Notes under the pieces: generated by a model | What the model saw: the letters and a program-made list of their open reading frames with translations, nothing else | The model's database searches: none | What the model was told of the DNA's origin: nothing | Assembly (NCBI RefSeq): GCF_017591435.1 | Contig: NC_059303.1 | Location: 4,018,860 to 4,082,859, forward strand | Source: Portunus trituberculatus | Lineage: Eukaryota > Arthropoda > Malacostraca > Decapoda > Portunidae | Direction: 5' to 3' | Length of the DNA: 64,000 bases | Position numbers and translations under genes: made by a program | Shown: positions 17,179 through 29,881 of the stretch, one piece after another | Numbering within the stretch: the stretch's first letter is position 1 | Layout of the letters: every line of letters begins with the position of its first letter

Positions 17179-18552
17179 ACAAGAGATGTAGAAAGCTTTG
17201 GGTTTGGCACACTTGGCAGATAAACATAAAAAATTCATCATATATACATTGAGTGAGTCTTATTGGTACAGCACCAGCACATAAAATGCAATTAACATGT
17301 ATGTTCAAAAATATCTACATACATATTTACAAAAATGGGGGTAAAAATGCACATTCCGGAGCACAGCACCACTGCTGGCTTGGAACACTGGCACCAGTGT
17401 GAGGGACAGTGTGACATTCCTTGGTGTTCCATGTTTGTCTTTTGAACAGTCTTACTGAATTTTGTCATTTGCATACACTTACATTTTAGTAAAAATGCAA
17501 AAAATTGGAAATCACTAATTTACTTTAAAAATGCATATTGATGAAACACCAGTAAATAAGCATATGTAATCAGTATATGTATATATCTATATGCTTCAGG
17601 AAGATTCACTATACAGTAAAACCTTACCAGACTTTATGCTAAAGTGGGTGGGTTATCATGAGCAAAACACATCATAGATTCATCACGCTTTTCTTTATAC
17701 TACTTGCATAATACGTTGAGCAACTTTAAAGCAGGAACATTCCAAGCTAGTGATAGACAGAGCATCATATTTGCTCACTTTTGAGCCACCCTGCTCACAC
17801 TACATGATTTGCTGACCTCTTAGCTGATGTCATGGTGGTCTGACTATGCCTAAAGCCATCAAGATCATGGTGATGTCACCTTTAGTTCATTACTTACAGC
17901 ATTACATTAGCAATAATCTCATTCTTGAATTATTAGCAAAACTGTCCACCTGAAAGTCTAAAAATTCATCTTTAATTTTTTTCTCTGTTTCAGTTTCTTA
18001 AAGTAGACCATGCACTAGACAAACTCATACAGCTGGATTTCAGTGTATAATTAGAAGGGAGAGAAATTAATCAAAGCTAATAGCAAATAATTATATCTCA
18101 GACCTCAAGTTACAAAAATAGCAGTGCACATTTAGGTGAAAGACTCCATATGCTTCTTATATGACAATGAAAGAAAAAGTAGAGTCCCTAGAATTTCAAA
18201 AGGGCCATGTTGCACATATCCATTTAACTAAACAGCTAATCGTAGTGCCAATCTTAGCTGAAGAGAGTGAAGACTGTCACTATAATGCTGGACTTAAAAT
18301 TTAATCTTAAGAGACGTACAACTAGAATGTTCTAAGCTTTCATATACTGGAGGTTCAGCTCGTAAGGACTTCAATACATATTTGTAAAAATTAGTTTATC
18401 TTCAGTTTGTCAGAGTTCAAAACTAGAGAGCAAGGAAAAACAAGTGACAGTACAGTTGATGTATGTTAATGCACCTCTAGATTTCACTACCAAAGCCTTT
18501 AATTAAACAAAAACAAATATGCCACTATTAAATGACCAACAACAACAACAAT

Positions 18553-18570
18553 AAAATAATAATAATAATA

Positions 18571-18607
<37 letters not shown>
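18553..18607. repeat. (AAT)n microsatellite
   Basis: Trinucleotide AAT run with few interruptions. Confidence 0.9.
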
Positions 18608-18611
<4 letters not shown>

Positions 18612-18996
18612 CAATAAATCAATAATTAGTGTTGTATCTATTGTAATCTATCTAGAGAAGTACCATACGACATCTTTCATGCTAAATAAATATCTTATTT
18701 CTTGTTCAGCATGAGGTGCAGCAAACTAAATTGCCAGTTGTTGGCATGTAACCATTCTTTGACTTCAACTATTTAACGATTCCCAGACAGCATTTGGTGA
18801 ACTGGAGCAAGGTTTTACTGTCGATCTTTTACAATCATATCACTTCTCAAGCAGTGTAGTAGTGGTAGTTTGAGGTCATGATATCAACACAGCTTTACAA
18901 TATAAACCCTAAGCTACACAAGAACAATGCTCCCTTGCATGGCAGTGTCCCATCTGCCCCCCAGTGCACTGCCCTGCGAGGCGTCTGCTTCCTTAC

Positions 18997-19189
18997 CTCA
19001 GGGGACGGGGTGACATCAGAAGCTGGGGAGGAGAGGGCAGCTAGGGAGGCCGAGGGAGTGTTGTAGGCTGAGGATGGGGGGACGCTGTCTTCCCCCACCC
19101 CAGCTCCCCCTGCTGAGGCCTCACTGCTGGTGGGAGTGTCTCCTCCCCCTTCACCGCCCGAGGCTGTGCCGCCCCCACGTTTTCCACGC
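18997..19189 (-). CDS. Slob-like exon K: Gly/Ser/Pro-rich C-terminal region
   Basis: Acceptor TGTTTCAG and donor GAG|GTAAGG. When spliced directly to exon I, the split codon AG|G is completed and the exon reads 64 residues, RGKRGGGTASGG...GGDTPTSSEASAGGAG...SSAYNTPSASLAAL...SDVTPSPE, ending in phase 0. The many S/T-P pairs suggest a phosphorylated, disordered tail; Slob proteins are known 14-3-3 partners. In a second frame (used if exon J is included) a stop appears after about 12 residues. The frame continues past the donor to a stop near 18895, offering an unspliced alternative terminus. Confidence 0.75.
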
Positions 19190-19283
19190 CTGAAACAGCA
19201 TCACAACATTACACCTGCACCACAGACATGTGTGCGGGGCTGATGATGGAGGGGTTTTGTTGATCAAATTGTAAAAATTTTAC

Positions 19284-19318
<35 letters not shown>

Positions 19319-20151
19319 TAAAAATGCAAAAACAATATACCATGCATGTACTAATGAATATATATGATAAGTTTAAAATCCCAAAAAAATATCTTAGGCA
19401 AAAGCATGTACACATTTTCTAAGCATAGTTATTTACACTGTTACTTTGTGCAAATAATAAGCATAAAAGTATGATTTGTGCTTCTCCTAAATCACCTCTT
19501 GAGATTTAAAGATTCACATCACATAATATAATACATGTGAAATCTGAATCAACACTACATTTTGGCTACAATATTTCACAAGGTTAAGTAGCTTACAGCA
19601 CTTAATGTACATCTGGTATATCATTACACATTTATGAAAAGTACCACTTACAGATTCTTGACTACACTGGCTTTCCTACTTTACACTTAATAATGGATGG
19701 CAGGGGAAGAGTGGATCTGTAGCCAGTAAGCTTTTAGCTTGGGGATTCCAAGTTCATCATATTTAAAGGTGCAAATACTAATGCTAAAAGTGGTCTACTG
19801 ATACAGTGCAACCTTTTGGATTAACAAATAATTAACTAATATGTTTAGTACAACTGTATGAGTACAATAGTACCACAATTCCATATAATAAAGGAGAGAA
19901 TATCACTTTGCTCCCTAATGAATAACACTTAACAAAAACATTAGCCTTCTAACTGTCACAGGTAACCTCCACATGTTAATCTTTCATGTGTTAAGCACTA
20001 TCAAAACTAATGACACCAGCTGCACAAGAAAACCTGGAAAATAGAAAAGCAAGGAAAAAATATTGAGGGGAGACTAAGCTTGAATGCCAAGTTGTGGATG
20101 GAATGCATGTATTATAAGCCTTGCCTAAAACAAGGTGATAGTAAGTGTTAC
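19190..20151 (-). other. Intron J-K
   Basis: AT-rich; the only repeat noted is a 28-base A run (19285-19312). Nothing else recognised. Confidence 0.6.
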
Positions 20152-20191
20152 CTGGTAGTGCGAGTCATCGTCTTCCCCCTCACCCTCATAC
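20152..20191 (-). CDS. Slob-like exon J: possible 40-nt frame-shifting cassette exon
   Basis: It lies between acceptor GTTGTCCCGGTAG and donor CAG|GTAACA. Following exon I in frame it reads RYEGEGEDDDSHYQ. A longer version from 20218 stays open (RLADLSCPGRYEGEG...). Being 40 (or 67) bases, inclusion shifts exon K into a frame that stops after about 12 residues, while skipping J leaves I-K in frame. Thus J, if real, would create a short-tailed isoform. The acidic, charged content and adjacent consensus sites support an exon; the phase argues it is not constitutive. Confidence 0.5.
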
Positions 20192-20870
20192 CTACCGGGA
20201 CAACTCAGGTCAGCCAACCTTCATAGGTTCAGTTTTATCAGTAACGTAAAGTTAAAAGAAATGTGTACTCTGTGTTCACATAAACTGAACTCCTAAAACA
20301 TAAAGCATCAAAATAAAAGAAGATCTGCTACGATAGTATAGCATTTAGATGACATATGTTGCAATTTTTTTTTTTTTTTAGATGTCACATAAAGTAGCAT
20401 AGACGGTAATGATGGAATAAGATTCATTGATAGGACAGAATCCTCTGAATTTCTTTATAGATTAATTGCTAAATTCATCTTATGTATAGTTTTATATGTA
20501 AAGAAATTAGATTATAAATATATACTTCCTGATGAAATTATTATTAAACTAATTACTATATTTTAATATCTATATGTACATCCAGCTATATATAACATAC
20601 ATACTACAAAATTAGCAAGACGGCTAAATTCACAAAAAAGAAGAAGAAAAAGAAAAAAAAATAGACTACTAGCTCTTTGCAACTCATATGAATAAAGATT
20701 TTGTTAGCATCACTAGGTATTCAAGGAAATGGTAAAAGCATTTAAGTCTTCATTGTTTCAGTTCAGATGTTCTGTCTGCCCTCTCATTTTCCTCAACCTT
20801 CCATTCCTAACTTCTTCCAGGTATTTCAAAACTTTCCTATCATTTCGTAGAGCTCTATAATTTTCATTTA

Positions 20871-21173
20871 TTTTTTTTTTTTTATGTCATTGTCCAATAC
20901 TTGAAGAGTATTGGAAGTGCTGTTCAACTTCCACCCATTAGAGGTGCTGTCAATTTTATTTACAGTAGTACTCATATTAGGGCCCATATCACCACCCAAG
21001 TGCATCTTTGGTGTAACCACCTAGAACCTGGGTATCATGGTGATATGTAGGTAACTTTAAACCACTCGACAAATGGCAAAGTATCAAGGCGATAAGTGGT
21101 GGGATTCGAACCTACGCGTGAGCGTCTGCCCGATCCCATGCTCACTACCTTATCCACTATGCCACCGCCTCCC
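20871..21173 (-). mobile_element. tRNA-derived SINE with poly(A) tail
   Basis: On the minus strand the head GGGAGGCGGTGGCATAGTGG holds an A box (TGGCATAGTGG), and GGTTCGAATCC about 50 bases on is a B box. An unrelated body of about 200 bases follows and ends in an A-rich tail (20871-20884). It differs from the (AC)n-tailed SINEs elsewhere in this window. It sits in the Slob-like intron I-J. Confidence 0.75.
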
Positions 21174-21278
21174 TATTGACTTCCACAAGCTGAGAACAAA
21201 GTCACAGTTCATCAAATTAAATAAATAATCCCATCAGCTGATGTTTGCTGCATTCTTACTATCAGTTTTACTTTAAGG

Positions 21279-23485
21279 CAGGGGTTCTCAAAGTCGGGTA
21301 CACATACTCCCAAGGGTAATTGAGAAGAATATTAAGGGTACATGGCAGGTTTCTCAAAATACTTAAGTTTTTAATGACTGCAAACCTGTTTGTAGTATTC
21401 AAAGTGGCCTACATGTGCTAGGCCAGATGTGTCCTCCACTAGAACCAGGATATGTTAGCAAAATTAACAAGGAAACTCTTGGAGTTGTCACTAGAGAGAA
21501 AGCTCTCTTGGATTACAGGTGCCACACAACCTTGCAAACCAATAATATTTATTTCTCATTATTTTTATATGCTATCCACACATGCAGTGATTTACCTATC
21601 ACTGTTACTAGTTACAAGTTGCAACTAGCTGCAAGCAGCACTAATTGACTGCCACTATGATCGAAAACTGTCTGATATAGTTCCATTTTGGTAAATGTAT
21701 TGCAAGGAATATACAAGATAATACAGAATCTTTAATGTATTGCATGCTAGCAGCCAATCACATTGTGTTTCTATGTGAAGTACTAGTTCCTGTTGATATT
21801 ACCTCATAGTGACATACTCATATTAATTGAAAATTTTGTCTGCTCCATATATATAACACAATTTAAACTTTCTAAACTAATTCAATAAACCATACATTTG
21901 AGGCATTCAAAATAGCAGTGACATAAGTGCCATCCTGGATGATTTTGAGGTTTGTATAGGATTTTATTCGTCTTGCCTTTAGCTTTCTGAATCTGCAATG
22001 TCCAAGTCAAAATTTGGTCTGCAACATGGTCAAAATTGCCATTCTTTGGAGGGGTAAGCACAGCCGTGTGGCCGTCAACATAAAAAACCTCTCGCGCTCA
22101 CTCAATAATGACGTATTTACTCGGGCAGGCAATGGGAGGCCTGCATTTTCACCCTGGTGTGTCTCAGCAAGCTGTGGTATAGCACTATCTTCTTCCTATT
22201 GTGTTTGGCTCGCATCTGTGTCGTAGAAGTATTACGGCAACAAGGGTGAAATTCCGCTAGTAGTGAAGGCATTAACCCGTAAGAGGTCAACCACGTACAT
22301 GTACGTTCACCCCTTTCTTGGTTTCCATGCGTTTGAAATTCCCTCCAGCTTCAATATTAATTTTTTTGAAGTGTCTAGCACATATCAGCACAGTTTTCCG
22401 CCATTCGGACATAGGTTAGTCATCCCCCTCTCCCACCCCTCCCTGCCGCCTTGCCTTAGTGTGACCCAAAAATAACGGAGCGACATTTGGTATTACTGTC
22501 ATGAATGTGATGTAGCTCTATGCATTGAGCCTTGTTTTGAAGAATATCACACCCTGCTGCAATACTAAAAAGCTTAGATACTGAAAGAAAAAATAATAAA
22601 CAATATTTTGTGGTAAACTAAGCAAATTATTTTTTACATTATATTTACAGTATTTACAAATATTTTTTTGTATTTTTCATTTCATAAAACATGGGTTAAT
22701 TTATGAATATGTAACCATTATGCACATGTCTCGTAGGAGAAAAATATCGATAAAATGATTAAAAAAAGCCTCATTCAGAAGTTGTCTGGCAGCATCACTG
22801 AGCGAGGTAAATTTAAAGCTCCAGCTGGACATAAAAAAATGGCAATTTTGAACTTTAACTCTTATTTTTACTTTTCTATGCCCATTTTGAGTTATATGGA
22901 ATAAAAAAAGAAAGTGGAATTTTTGGTGACCTGGATGAGTATTCGGAGGTAAATCAGTGCTGACCTCTTATGGGTTAATTGGCCGTATCAGCATCACATT
23001 AGTGACCGCACAGTGAATTTTACACAAAAGTATTTCCACCTGGGACGCTCAACGACCAATGGGGAAGCAGGGATACGGTGATGTGACTGACGACAGCCAA
23101 TGAGAGCCCGCCATTGTCTCCCCTCACTCTCCCTCTGGCCTTACCTTCAGTCTTCCAACATCAACCCACAGTTAATGAGCAACTTCAGAACGTAATTACA
23201 TTTTGCTTACAATGGTTGCAAAGCCCTGTTATAGAGCTTCATTTTGCAAAAAAAATAAAAACTAGAGCTTTCTACCTCATCTCAGTAAAAGTTATTGCGT
23301 TCTGAATGTTGCAAAACTTTAACTGTTTTTCTCCATTTTTTATTTTTTGGCACTTACTTCACTACTATTCTGAAGGCCTCATTAATTTTTACCCCTCCTA
23401 ACACTGCATTGTGGGGTAAGGGATACGTGACCAATATTGAAAGACTACAAGTGGTACATAAGATTAAAAAGGTTGAGAACCCCTG
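21279..23485. mobile_element. Non-autonomous hAT transposon, 2.2 kb, with perfect 8-bp target duplication
   Basis: Ends are CAGGGGTTCTCAAAG and (reverse complement) CAGGGGTTCTCAACC, 13 matching bases of a typical hAT (Charlie-like) terminal repeat. The octamer CTTTAAGG occurs immediately outside both ends (21271-21278 and 23486-23493), exactly the 8-bp duplication hAT insertion makes. No transposase frame longer than about 90 codons is visible. A 699-bp piggyBac-type element is inserted within it, so the element without it is about 1.5 kb. Confidence 0.9.
22276..22974. mobile_element. piggyBac-type non-autonomous element nested in the hAT
   Basis: It begins CCCGTAAGAGGTCA and ends TGACCTCTTATGGG, inverted repeats matching 13 of 14. 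Both sides are flanked by TTAA (22272-22275 and 22975-22978), the obligatory piggyBac target duplication. No transposase coding region is present; it would depend on an enzyme made elsewhere. Its insertion must postdate the hAT. Confidence 0.88.
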
Positions 23486-23493
23486 CTTTAAGG

Positions 23494-24173
23494 AATACAT
23501 CAATAGTGAGAACCATGTGAAGATGGGCATAAGGTGGCAATATTACCTTTGATCAGGATATCTCTAGTTGCTAGATTTTCTTTCCAATACCCAATGGGCA
23601 GTAATGTTTCTTTCAATACAGCACCTTAAATTAATCTTGTAGATTATGAGAATATCACTCCACAAAACATACTCTTAATGAGTCATGAAACCTATACAAT
23701 ATTCTGTATGTACTCATAAAAAAAAATACTAAAGTAATAAATAAAGCAGTGAAGTATGTAATTCTGCTTAAAAACCCAGTTACAGTGCAATTCAAATAAC
23801 AGTTAACATTATTGTTTCAGAGTTTTGACCTTTTTTTTTCAATTATATACAGAGTGATTTACTTATGCAATTGCAGCTTTAAAATAGTGTAGTGGTATCA
23901 TGTGTAAATGGCAGCACTGTTGGGAATCACTGCAAAAGAAACAAATAAGTGAATTTAACTGTTGAAAATGTATGTACTGTATAACTGATACAATTTAAGT
24001 TATGTTCTACTCTAATCTCACAATGGTTTAATCTACTGGAATACCATTTACATTTTCATTACTTAAGATGGTGTGGAATGATCTGGTCAATGCTCAGTAC
24101 TGGGGAGGTATAATGCTACAGGTGGAGAATGTGACTTCGAGGGGCTTAGCACAGATTACAAGCGTGTCAATAC
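23494..24173 (-). other. Part of Slob-like intron I-J, unique AT-rich DNA
   Basis: No repeat family or open frame of note. Confidence 0.6.
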
Positions 24174-24248
24174 CTTGGGTCCCGGCGGTAGTACTCATCG
24201 CCTTCAAAAGTGTCCCCACGGCTTAGTGAGCGAGTCCGCCGCTGAACA
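24174..24248 (-). CDS. Slob-like exon I: basic Arg/Ser linker
   Basis: Acceptor TTTTTCAATTAG, donor CCCAAG|GTATTG. With the AG left by exon H it reads SVQRRTRSLSRGDTFEGDEY then YRRDP and a split Arg codon. The RTRSLSRGDTF stretch (R-x-x-S type) is a plausible kinase and 14-3-3 site. 75 nt; it enters completing an AG-T codon and exits with two bases (AG), compatible with exons J and K. Confidence 0.8.
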
Positions 24249-24898
24249 CTAATTGAAAAATGTCACTAAGGAGAGGCAATCATAGAACCTACTTTTTCTT
24301 ATTGTTTGGACTTATTTATGTAAAAGAATAAATCATGTATTCAAGCTAATAAAATCATAATGTTATAGTTCTATACAGTAAGATTCTAAGCTGGATCTTT
24401 TGATATTCAAAACAATAAAATTGTACATGTGTTGCTGTGGCATTAGGAAAGTAAAGAACCGCTTTACTATCAGAAAGAGACTGGCAAGGAAAATATGGCT
24501 CACTCTTCTAAAAGCACTCTGTAGTATGTCAGTAGTATATCAATTTAATTTGGGAAAAGCCTGTAGCAAATAGTAAAAAAAAAATATGAGAAAAATATAG
24601 TGTTTCTGTGACTGGGAAAGACTAAGAAGTACAAATGGTAGTGATGGTATATGCAGTGGTGAAGAAAAAGAACTATATGTGTAAAACAATCTGGAATAAA
24701 GTTGTCTGAGACTAGTAATCATATCATCCTAAGAGGAGCATGTTGTCTGGCATTTTCTCAGGCCTAGTATGGTCTTAGAGGAAGGGACTGTTTGACAAAA
24801 TAAGATCCAACTTAGTGAATTTACTGTATTGAGAAAATTAACTAAGTAGTACATGTTGAATATGCAGGAAAATGAAGAAGTTATCTTAGAACACTCAC

Positions 24899-24975
24899 CT
24901 TCTCTGTTTTTGGAATCTTCTGACTTCCTTGAGGATGTTCCTTATCATTGGTGAGTACCGAATCTGGAACTGTGA
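24899..24975 (-). CDS. Slob-like exon H: C-terminal helix of the kinase-like domain
   Basis: Acceptor CTTCCCCACAG, donor AGAAG|GTGAGT. In phase 0 it reads SQFQIRYSPMIRNILKEVRR then FQKQ and a split codon, a basic helix comparable to the segment after the PXK/Slob kinase fold. A second open frame exists but leads to an early stop in exon I. Upstream exon G ends in phase 1 at its best donor, so the G-H join needs an extra exon of 3n+2 bases or a weak donor in G. Confidence 0.75.
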
Positions 24976-27042
24976 CTGTGGGGAAGGACGAATAAAAACT
25001 TGCATTACAAATCAACAAAGAGTAAAACTTCAATATTGCATCATATCAACACATGGTGTGTATGTGTGTGTCTGTGTATCAAACTGATTCCCTTAGTGGG
25101 AGTGCTGCTACATTTTTTTCTGGTGCAAGTAATGTGTATTGCAAAACAGTAGAATATGATAAACATAAAAGCATTTCATTATGTACTACATCACTGGCAA
25201 AAAGACAAAACTTTCACACTTACGTATTTCTATCAAATCACATTTCTTTTCAAATTTCTTGTATAGTCATCTACTCATCTCACAACAACTCTTACAAAAA
25301 AGCTAATTGCAATCTGTAATTGCAACTGAAAGCTGGAAGCCAGCAAATGAAAGACTAGGCAAGTTTCTTCCAGTTCAGTTTAGTGAGCAACAAAGTTGCA
25401 TATTTAATATTGGTTTTAGATTTATATGTACGTACACTAGAATAAAGTCATATTGCTGGAAAAATGATGCTCTCTTCCTTTATGAACAAAGAAACAAATA
25501 AACCATGGAAATTTCTTTGATGAACCTTGAAGCAGCAACAGTTATTTGCAAGATTACCCTAATTATGTCACGGAGTGAAATAAATCTGTTTTTCCAGAAG
25601 AACCAAGCATGTTATTTGAAAGATGCTGTAAAATAAGAGAGAGTCTGTAATTTTCTGTATAATAAACTCAATAATTTTCTTTCATCTCAAGGAAAAGCTA
25701 CACATGATACAATACCTATAAGCAGATGTATGTATTAAATAAACTATAATAAAGCTTCATGTGATTGTATAAAACATTTGCTAACAGAACTGTTCTCATC
25801 CTTTTTTTTTTTTTTTCCATATTTAAGATAATAATCATAAAACATGTATCAATTCTACGCTACTACATATTATATATTTTATTACCAGTAATGGGGTCTA
25901 GCATAAAAATCTGTTATATTCTTTTACTAGAATTTCTTTTCTATATTCTTCATTGATGTGTTAAGGAGAAAAATGTTCTAAAAAAAAAAATACAATAAAT
26001 AATGAAAAGATATTTGCCACATGAGCTACAAAACTAATGCAAAATTACAATGCTTTCTTAAGAGCAACATCAAGTGATATACAAATAGTACACAGGTGTC
26101 TACACATTAGAAATGTTAGTGATGAATGTTCTACAGCTAACTCAGAACACTACACAGAAACACTCACCTTGTGTTACTCAAAGGAAAGATTAAGAAACAA
26201 AAGAAACAACAATAAGAATAACTGAATTTACAGCAGTTTGAAAACTATTTATGCACTTGTAAAACATATATTTCAAAACAGTGAAATGAATTTTAGATCT
26301 GAAACTATTTTCTTATTTATGGTCAAGCAAACTGATGTAAATGGAACCAAGACTTTACCATCAAAGCCACTGTAAGCTTTAAGAGAAAACAATAATTTTC
26401 CAAATCAGGATTTTATGAAACAATGGAACAAAACCCTGGGAGTGGTTAAGTTAAACGAAATACAGGGAATGTATACTAAACTTAAACAATACACCAGCTT
26501 AATAAGGAAAGTTTGGTTTACTGATAAAACCTGTCTATTAGGGAAGTCTGGACAAAAGAGGACATATAAGACAATATTTTCAGGATTGATAATGACAGGC
26601 ATTACAAGGAAGATCAAAATCATTATCATGCACAATATTGAGAAATCTCAAATACAATATATAGTATATGCCAGCTTGCATGGTGCCTGATTATGTAAAT
26701 ATATAACAAATTTTGTTAAGAAAATTAGTACTTTATTTTGAAGTGATTTAGCTATACACATGTTGAACTTGTTCAGAGGAATAAAAAACTCAACAGAGGC
26801 TCATTAAGATCATGAAGATGGGAAAAAAATATCTGAAAACACAATAAAACAACAATTATAAATGTATGTCATCTTAGGTACGGAATACAATGTGGTCATC
26901 CATGGCCAGGCAGTAAAATGACCTTAAAAGTGCTACAAAATTTGATTTAATTCACCAGTAACTTAAAGGTAGCATTCAACCTCTGTATAAACTGTGACTT
27001 CTTCTGGGGGGGTTTCAGTGAACTGGAAAATGGCCTTGCAAA

Positions 27043-27045
<3 letters not shown>

Positions 27046-27135
<90 letters not shown>
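27046..27135. repeat. (AT)n microsatellite
   Basis: About 45 AT units. Confidence 0.97.
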
Positions 27136-27140
<5 letters not shown>

Positions 27141-28012
27141 TGAAAGATAAAGGCATGTGCATACTTGAGGCTAAATCAACTTCAAAACTGGTCTAAATGT
27201 AAAGGACATACCTCTTTAAATTAATGGTCTGATTTAAGTAGAGGTATATATTATGAATATGTATATGATATAGTGTAATTAAAATCTATCTTACACACAT
27301 AAAAGAGAACATTACCAATATCTAAATTTAATTTCTAATATGTAATACTGCATGTAAAGTTTGAAATGATGATTAATCTAACTATTGCATCTGAAATGTA
27401 TGTCTTGTAATGTTAAATCTAAAGTTCATTAAAAAGGAAAGTAAAGTAGTATCAAACAAATGAGCAGTGTATTGTAGTGTGCTCATATGTGGTCAGAGTG
27501 AAATGAAAAATGTCAGTAAAATGTATAACAAGAGTCATGTTATCTTGTCTTTAAATTTGGGAATCAAGAAGCAGTATTATTTGCCATACAATTCCATGGA
27601 AAGCTAAAGATATAAATAATATTGAGATGTATGTGATTGTTTTGTGTTACATTGCTGTGCATGTGTGTTCACTAATAGAGTTAGTTTACTAGTAAATTAC
27701 ATGAGGAAATACACAAAGTGCACGTGATAAGTACTCAGTACGTACATGATGTGAGCCAAACTTTCAAAATTTTATTTTGGAACTAAGAATACATATACTA
27801 TAAGTTTACCTAAGTATATGCAAAGCACAGTGATACCATCACATGTTTGTTCACTAACTTTCCAGAGTGTCAGAAATAACTGAGACTTTGGGATATTCCA
27901 CACTTTATTTTACCTTTTCTTTTTTTAATTCTATGCGTCCATTCGGGGTGACCCTGCTGGGGTTTATATAATTTTTTTTTATTTTCCCCTGTCCTTGCAT
28001 AAAATTTCCATA

Positions 28013-28100
28013 ATGATAATACTAATAATAATGATAATAATAATAATAATAATGATAATAATGATAATAATAATAATAATAACAATAATAATGATAATAC
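28013..28100. repeat. Degenerate (AAT)n/(GAT)n trinucleotide repeat
   Basis: AAT units interspersed with GAT units. Confidence 0.85.
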
Positions 28101-28799
28101 GTATAATAATATTCTTGTGTCGTGGAGTGTGAGTCCTTGTAACATGTTATTAAAAATGTTTTTGAGTGATGAATTATACTGAAAAATTCTTTTGAGAAAC
28201 TCTTTCCTTTCTAAACTTTAATTTTTCTGAAATAAGTCATTCCTCTTAACAGACCCATGAAAGTACATTTTTAAGCAGTGATTGACGTCCAATGTTTACA
28301 AAAGTTATCTCTTTGCATGTCAACCTAAGAATGCACATGCAGCACCAAGCAAGATGGAAACACTACACAACAACAGTCTAACTTTACCTAGAAGGAAAGG
28401 CTTATAAAAAATATATAGTACATAGGTATATAATCACCCAATATGAAAAACAAATTACATTAACTACAAATATAAATCTACATGGAATGCAAAAGAAGCA
28501 TTAGAGTTGTCAAAATATCTTATATAATCAAGCACTCACAAAAAAAGTTCCTTCATCATAAACATAAAATGAAGTAAACTTCTAGACACATAAATTTCAT
28601 ATACATAATTCATTAACTCTGAAAAGAGAAAATGACAATGATTATACACTTACACCTAAACAAGAATAAAGGGAAAGGGGTGGTGGGCTTTACTAGGGCT
28701 ACATAGGGTGATTTACTTTATAGTAAATGCTTGCCAATTGTAGGAGGGTAAGCTAGGGTCAGCTGGAGCCTGAAGTCTATAATATTGGTACAAGCTCAC

Positions 28800-28920
28800 C
28801 GGGAGAGGAGCTGCCCGCATTTCTCAGATCCAGGTTACGGAAGAAGTCAAGGCAGAGGATTTCTTCAATGCTGGGGTACTGGTCTCCATTACCAAAGATG
28901 TACTCCAGCACCTGCACCAC
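28800..28920 (-). CDS. Slob-like exon G: C-lobe of the kinase-like domain
   Basis: The acceptor GGGTTGACAG follows the phase-0 end of exon F. It reads VVQVLEYIFGNGDQYPSIEE, ILCLDFFRNLDLRN, AGSSSP: 40 residues and one base to the consensus donor CCCG|GTGAGC. The PSIEEILCLDFFRNLDLR motif is the C-lobe end found in the Slob/PXK family. An alternative donor 8 bases further (CTT|GTACCA, after 28792) would restore phase 0 for exon H but is weak. Confidence 0.85.
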
Positions 28921-29744
<824 letters not shown>

Positions 29745-29774
29745 ACACAGAAACACATAAGGAAACTAGAGAAA

Positions 29775-29881
29775 GTACAGAGGGCTCAGTCCTATGAGCT
29801 CTGAGCTCACTCCGTAATGGGGACGACTGGCTGGGTGACTAGCAGGCGACCCAGGTGAACTACACACACACACACACACAC
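29775..29881 (+). mobile_element. 3' fragment of the (AC)n-tailed SINE
   Basis: CTCCGTAATGGGGACGACTG, then GGCTGGGTGACTAGCAGGCG and a short junction into (AC)n, matches the 3' end of the full-length SINE at 51480-51763. The fragment lies between (AC)n at 29685-29742 and its own (AC)n tail (29862-29881). Confidence 0.8.

Larger units (their letters stand above)
16199..18996 (-). other. Intron K-L with microsatellites and a hairpin
   Basis: Holds (GT)n at 16569-16591 and 17099-17177, an (AAT)n at 18553-18607 and the hairpin 16741-16816. The donor-side 100 bases (18895-18996) stay open in the exon K frame (see findings). No transposon recognised. Confidence 0.6.
24976..28799 (-). other. Slob-like intron G-H (may hide a small exon)
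   Basis: AT-rich. It contains (AT)n at 27046-27135 and a degenerate (AAT/GAT)n at 28013-28100. No transposon ends recognised. A missing short exon could lie here, but I could not pick it out. Confidence 0.5.
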
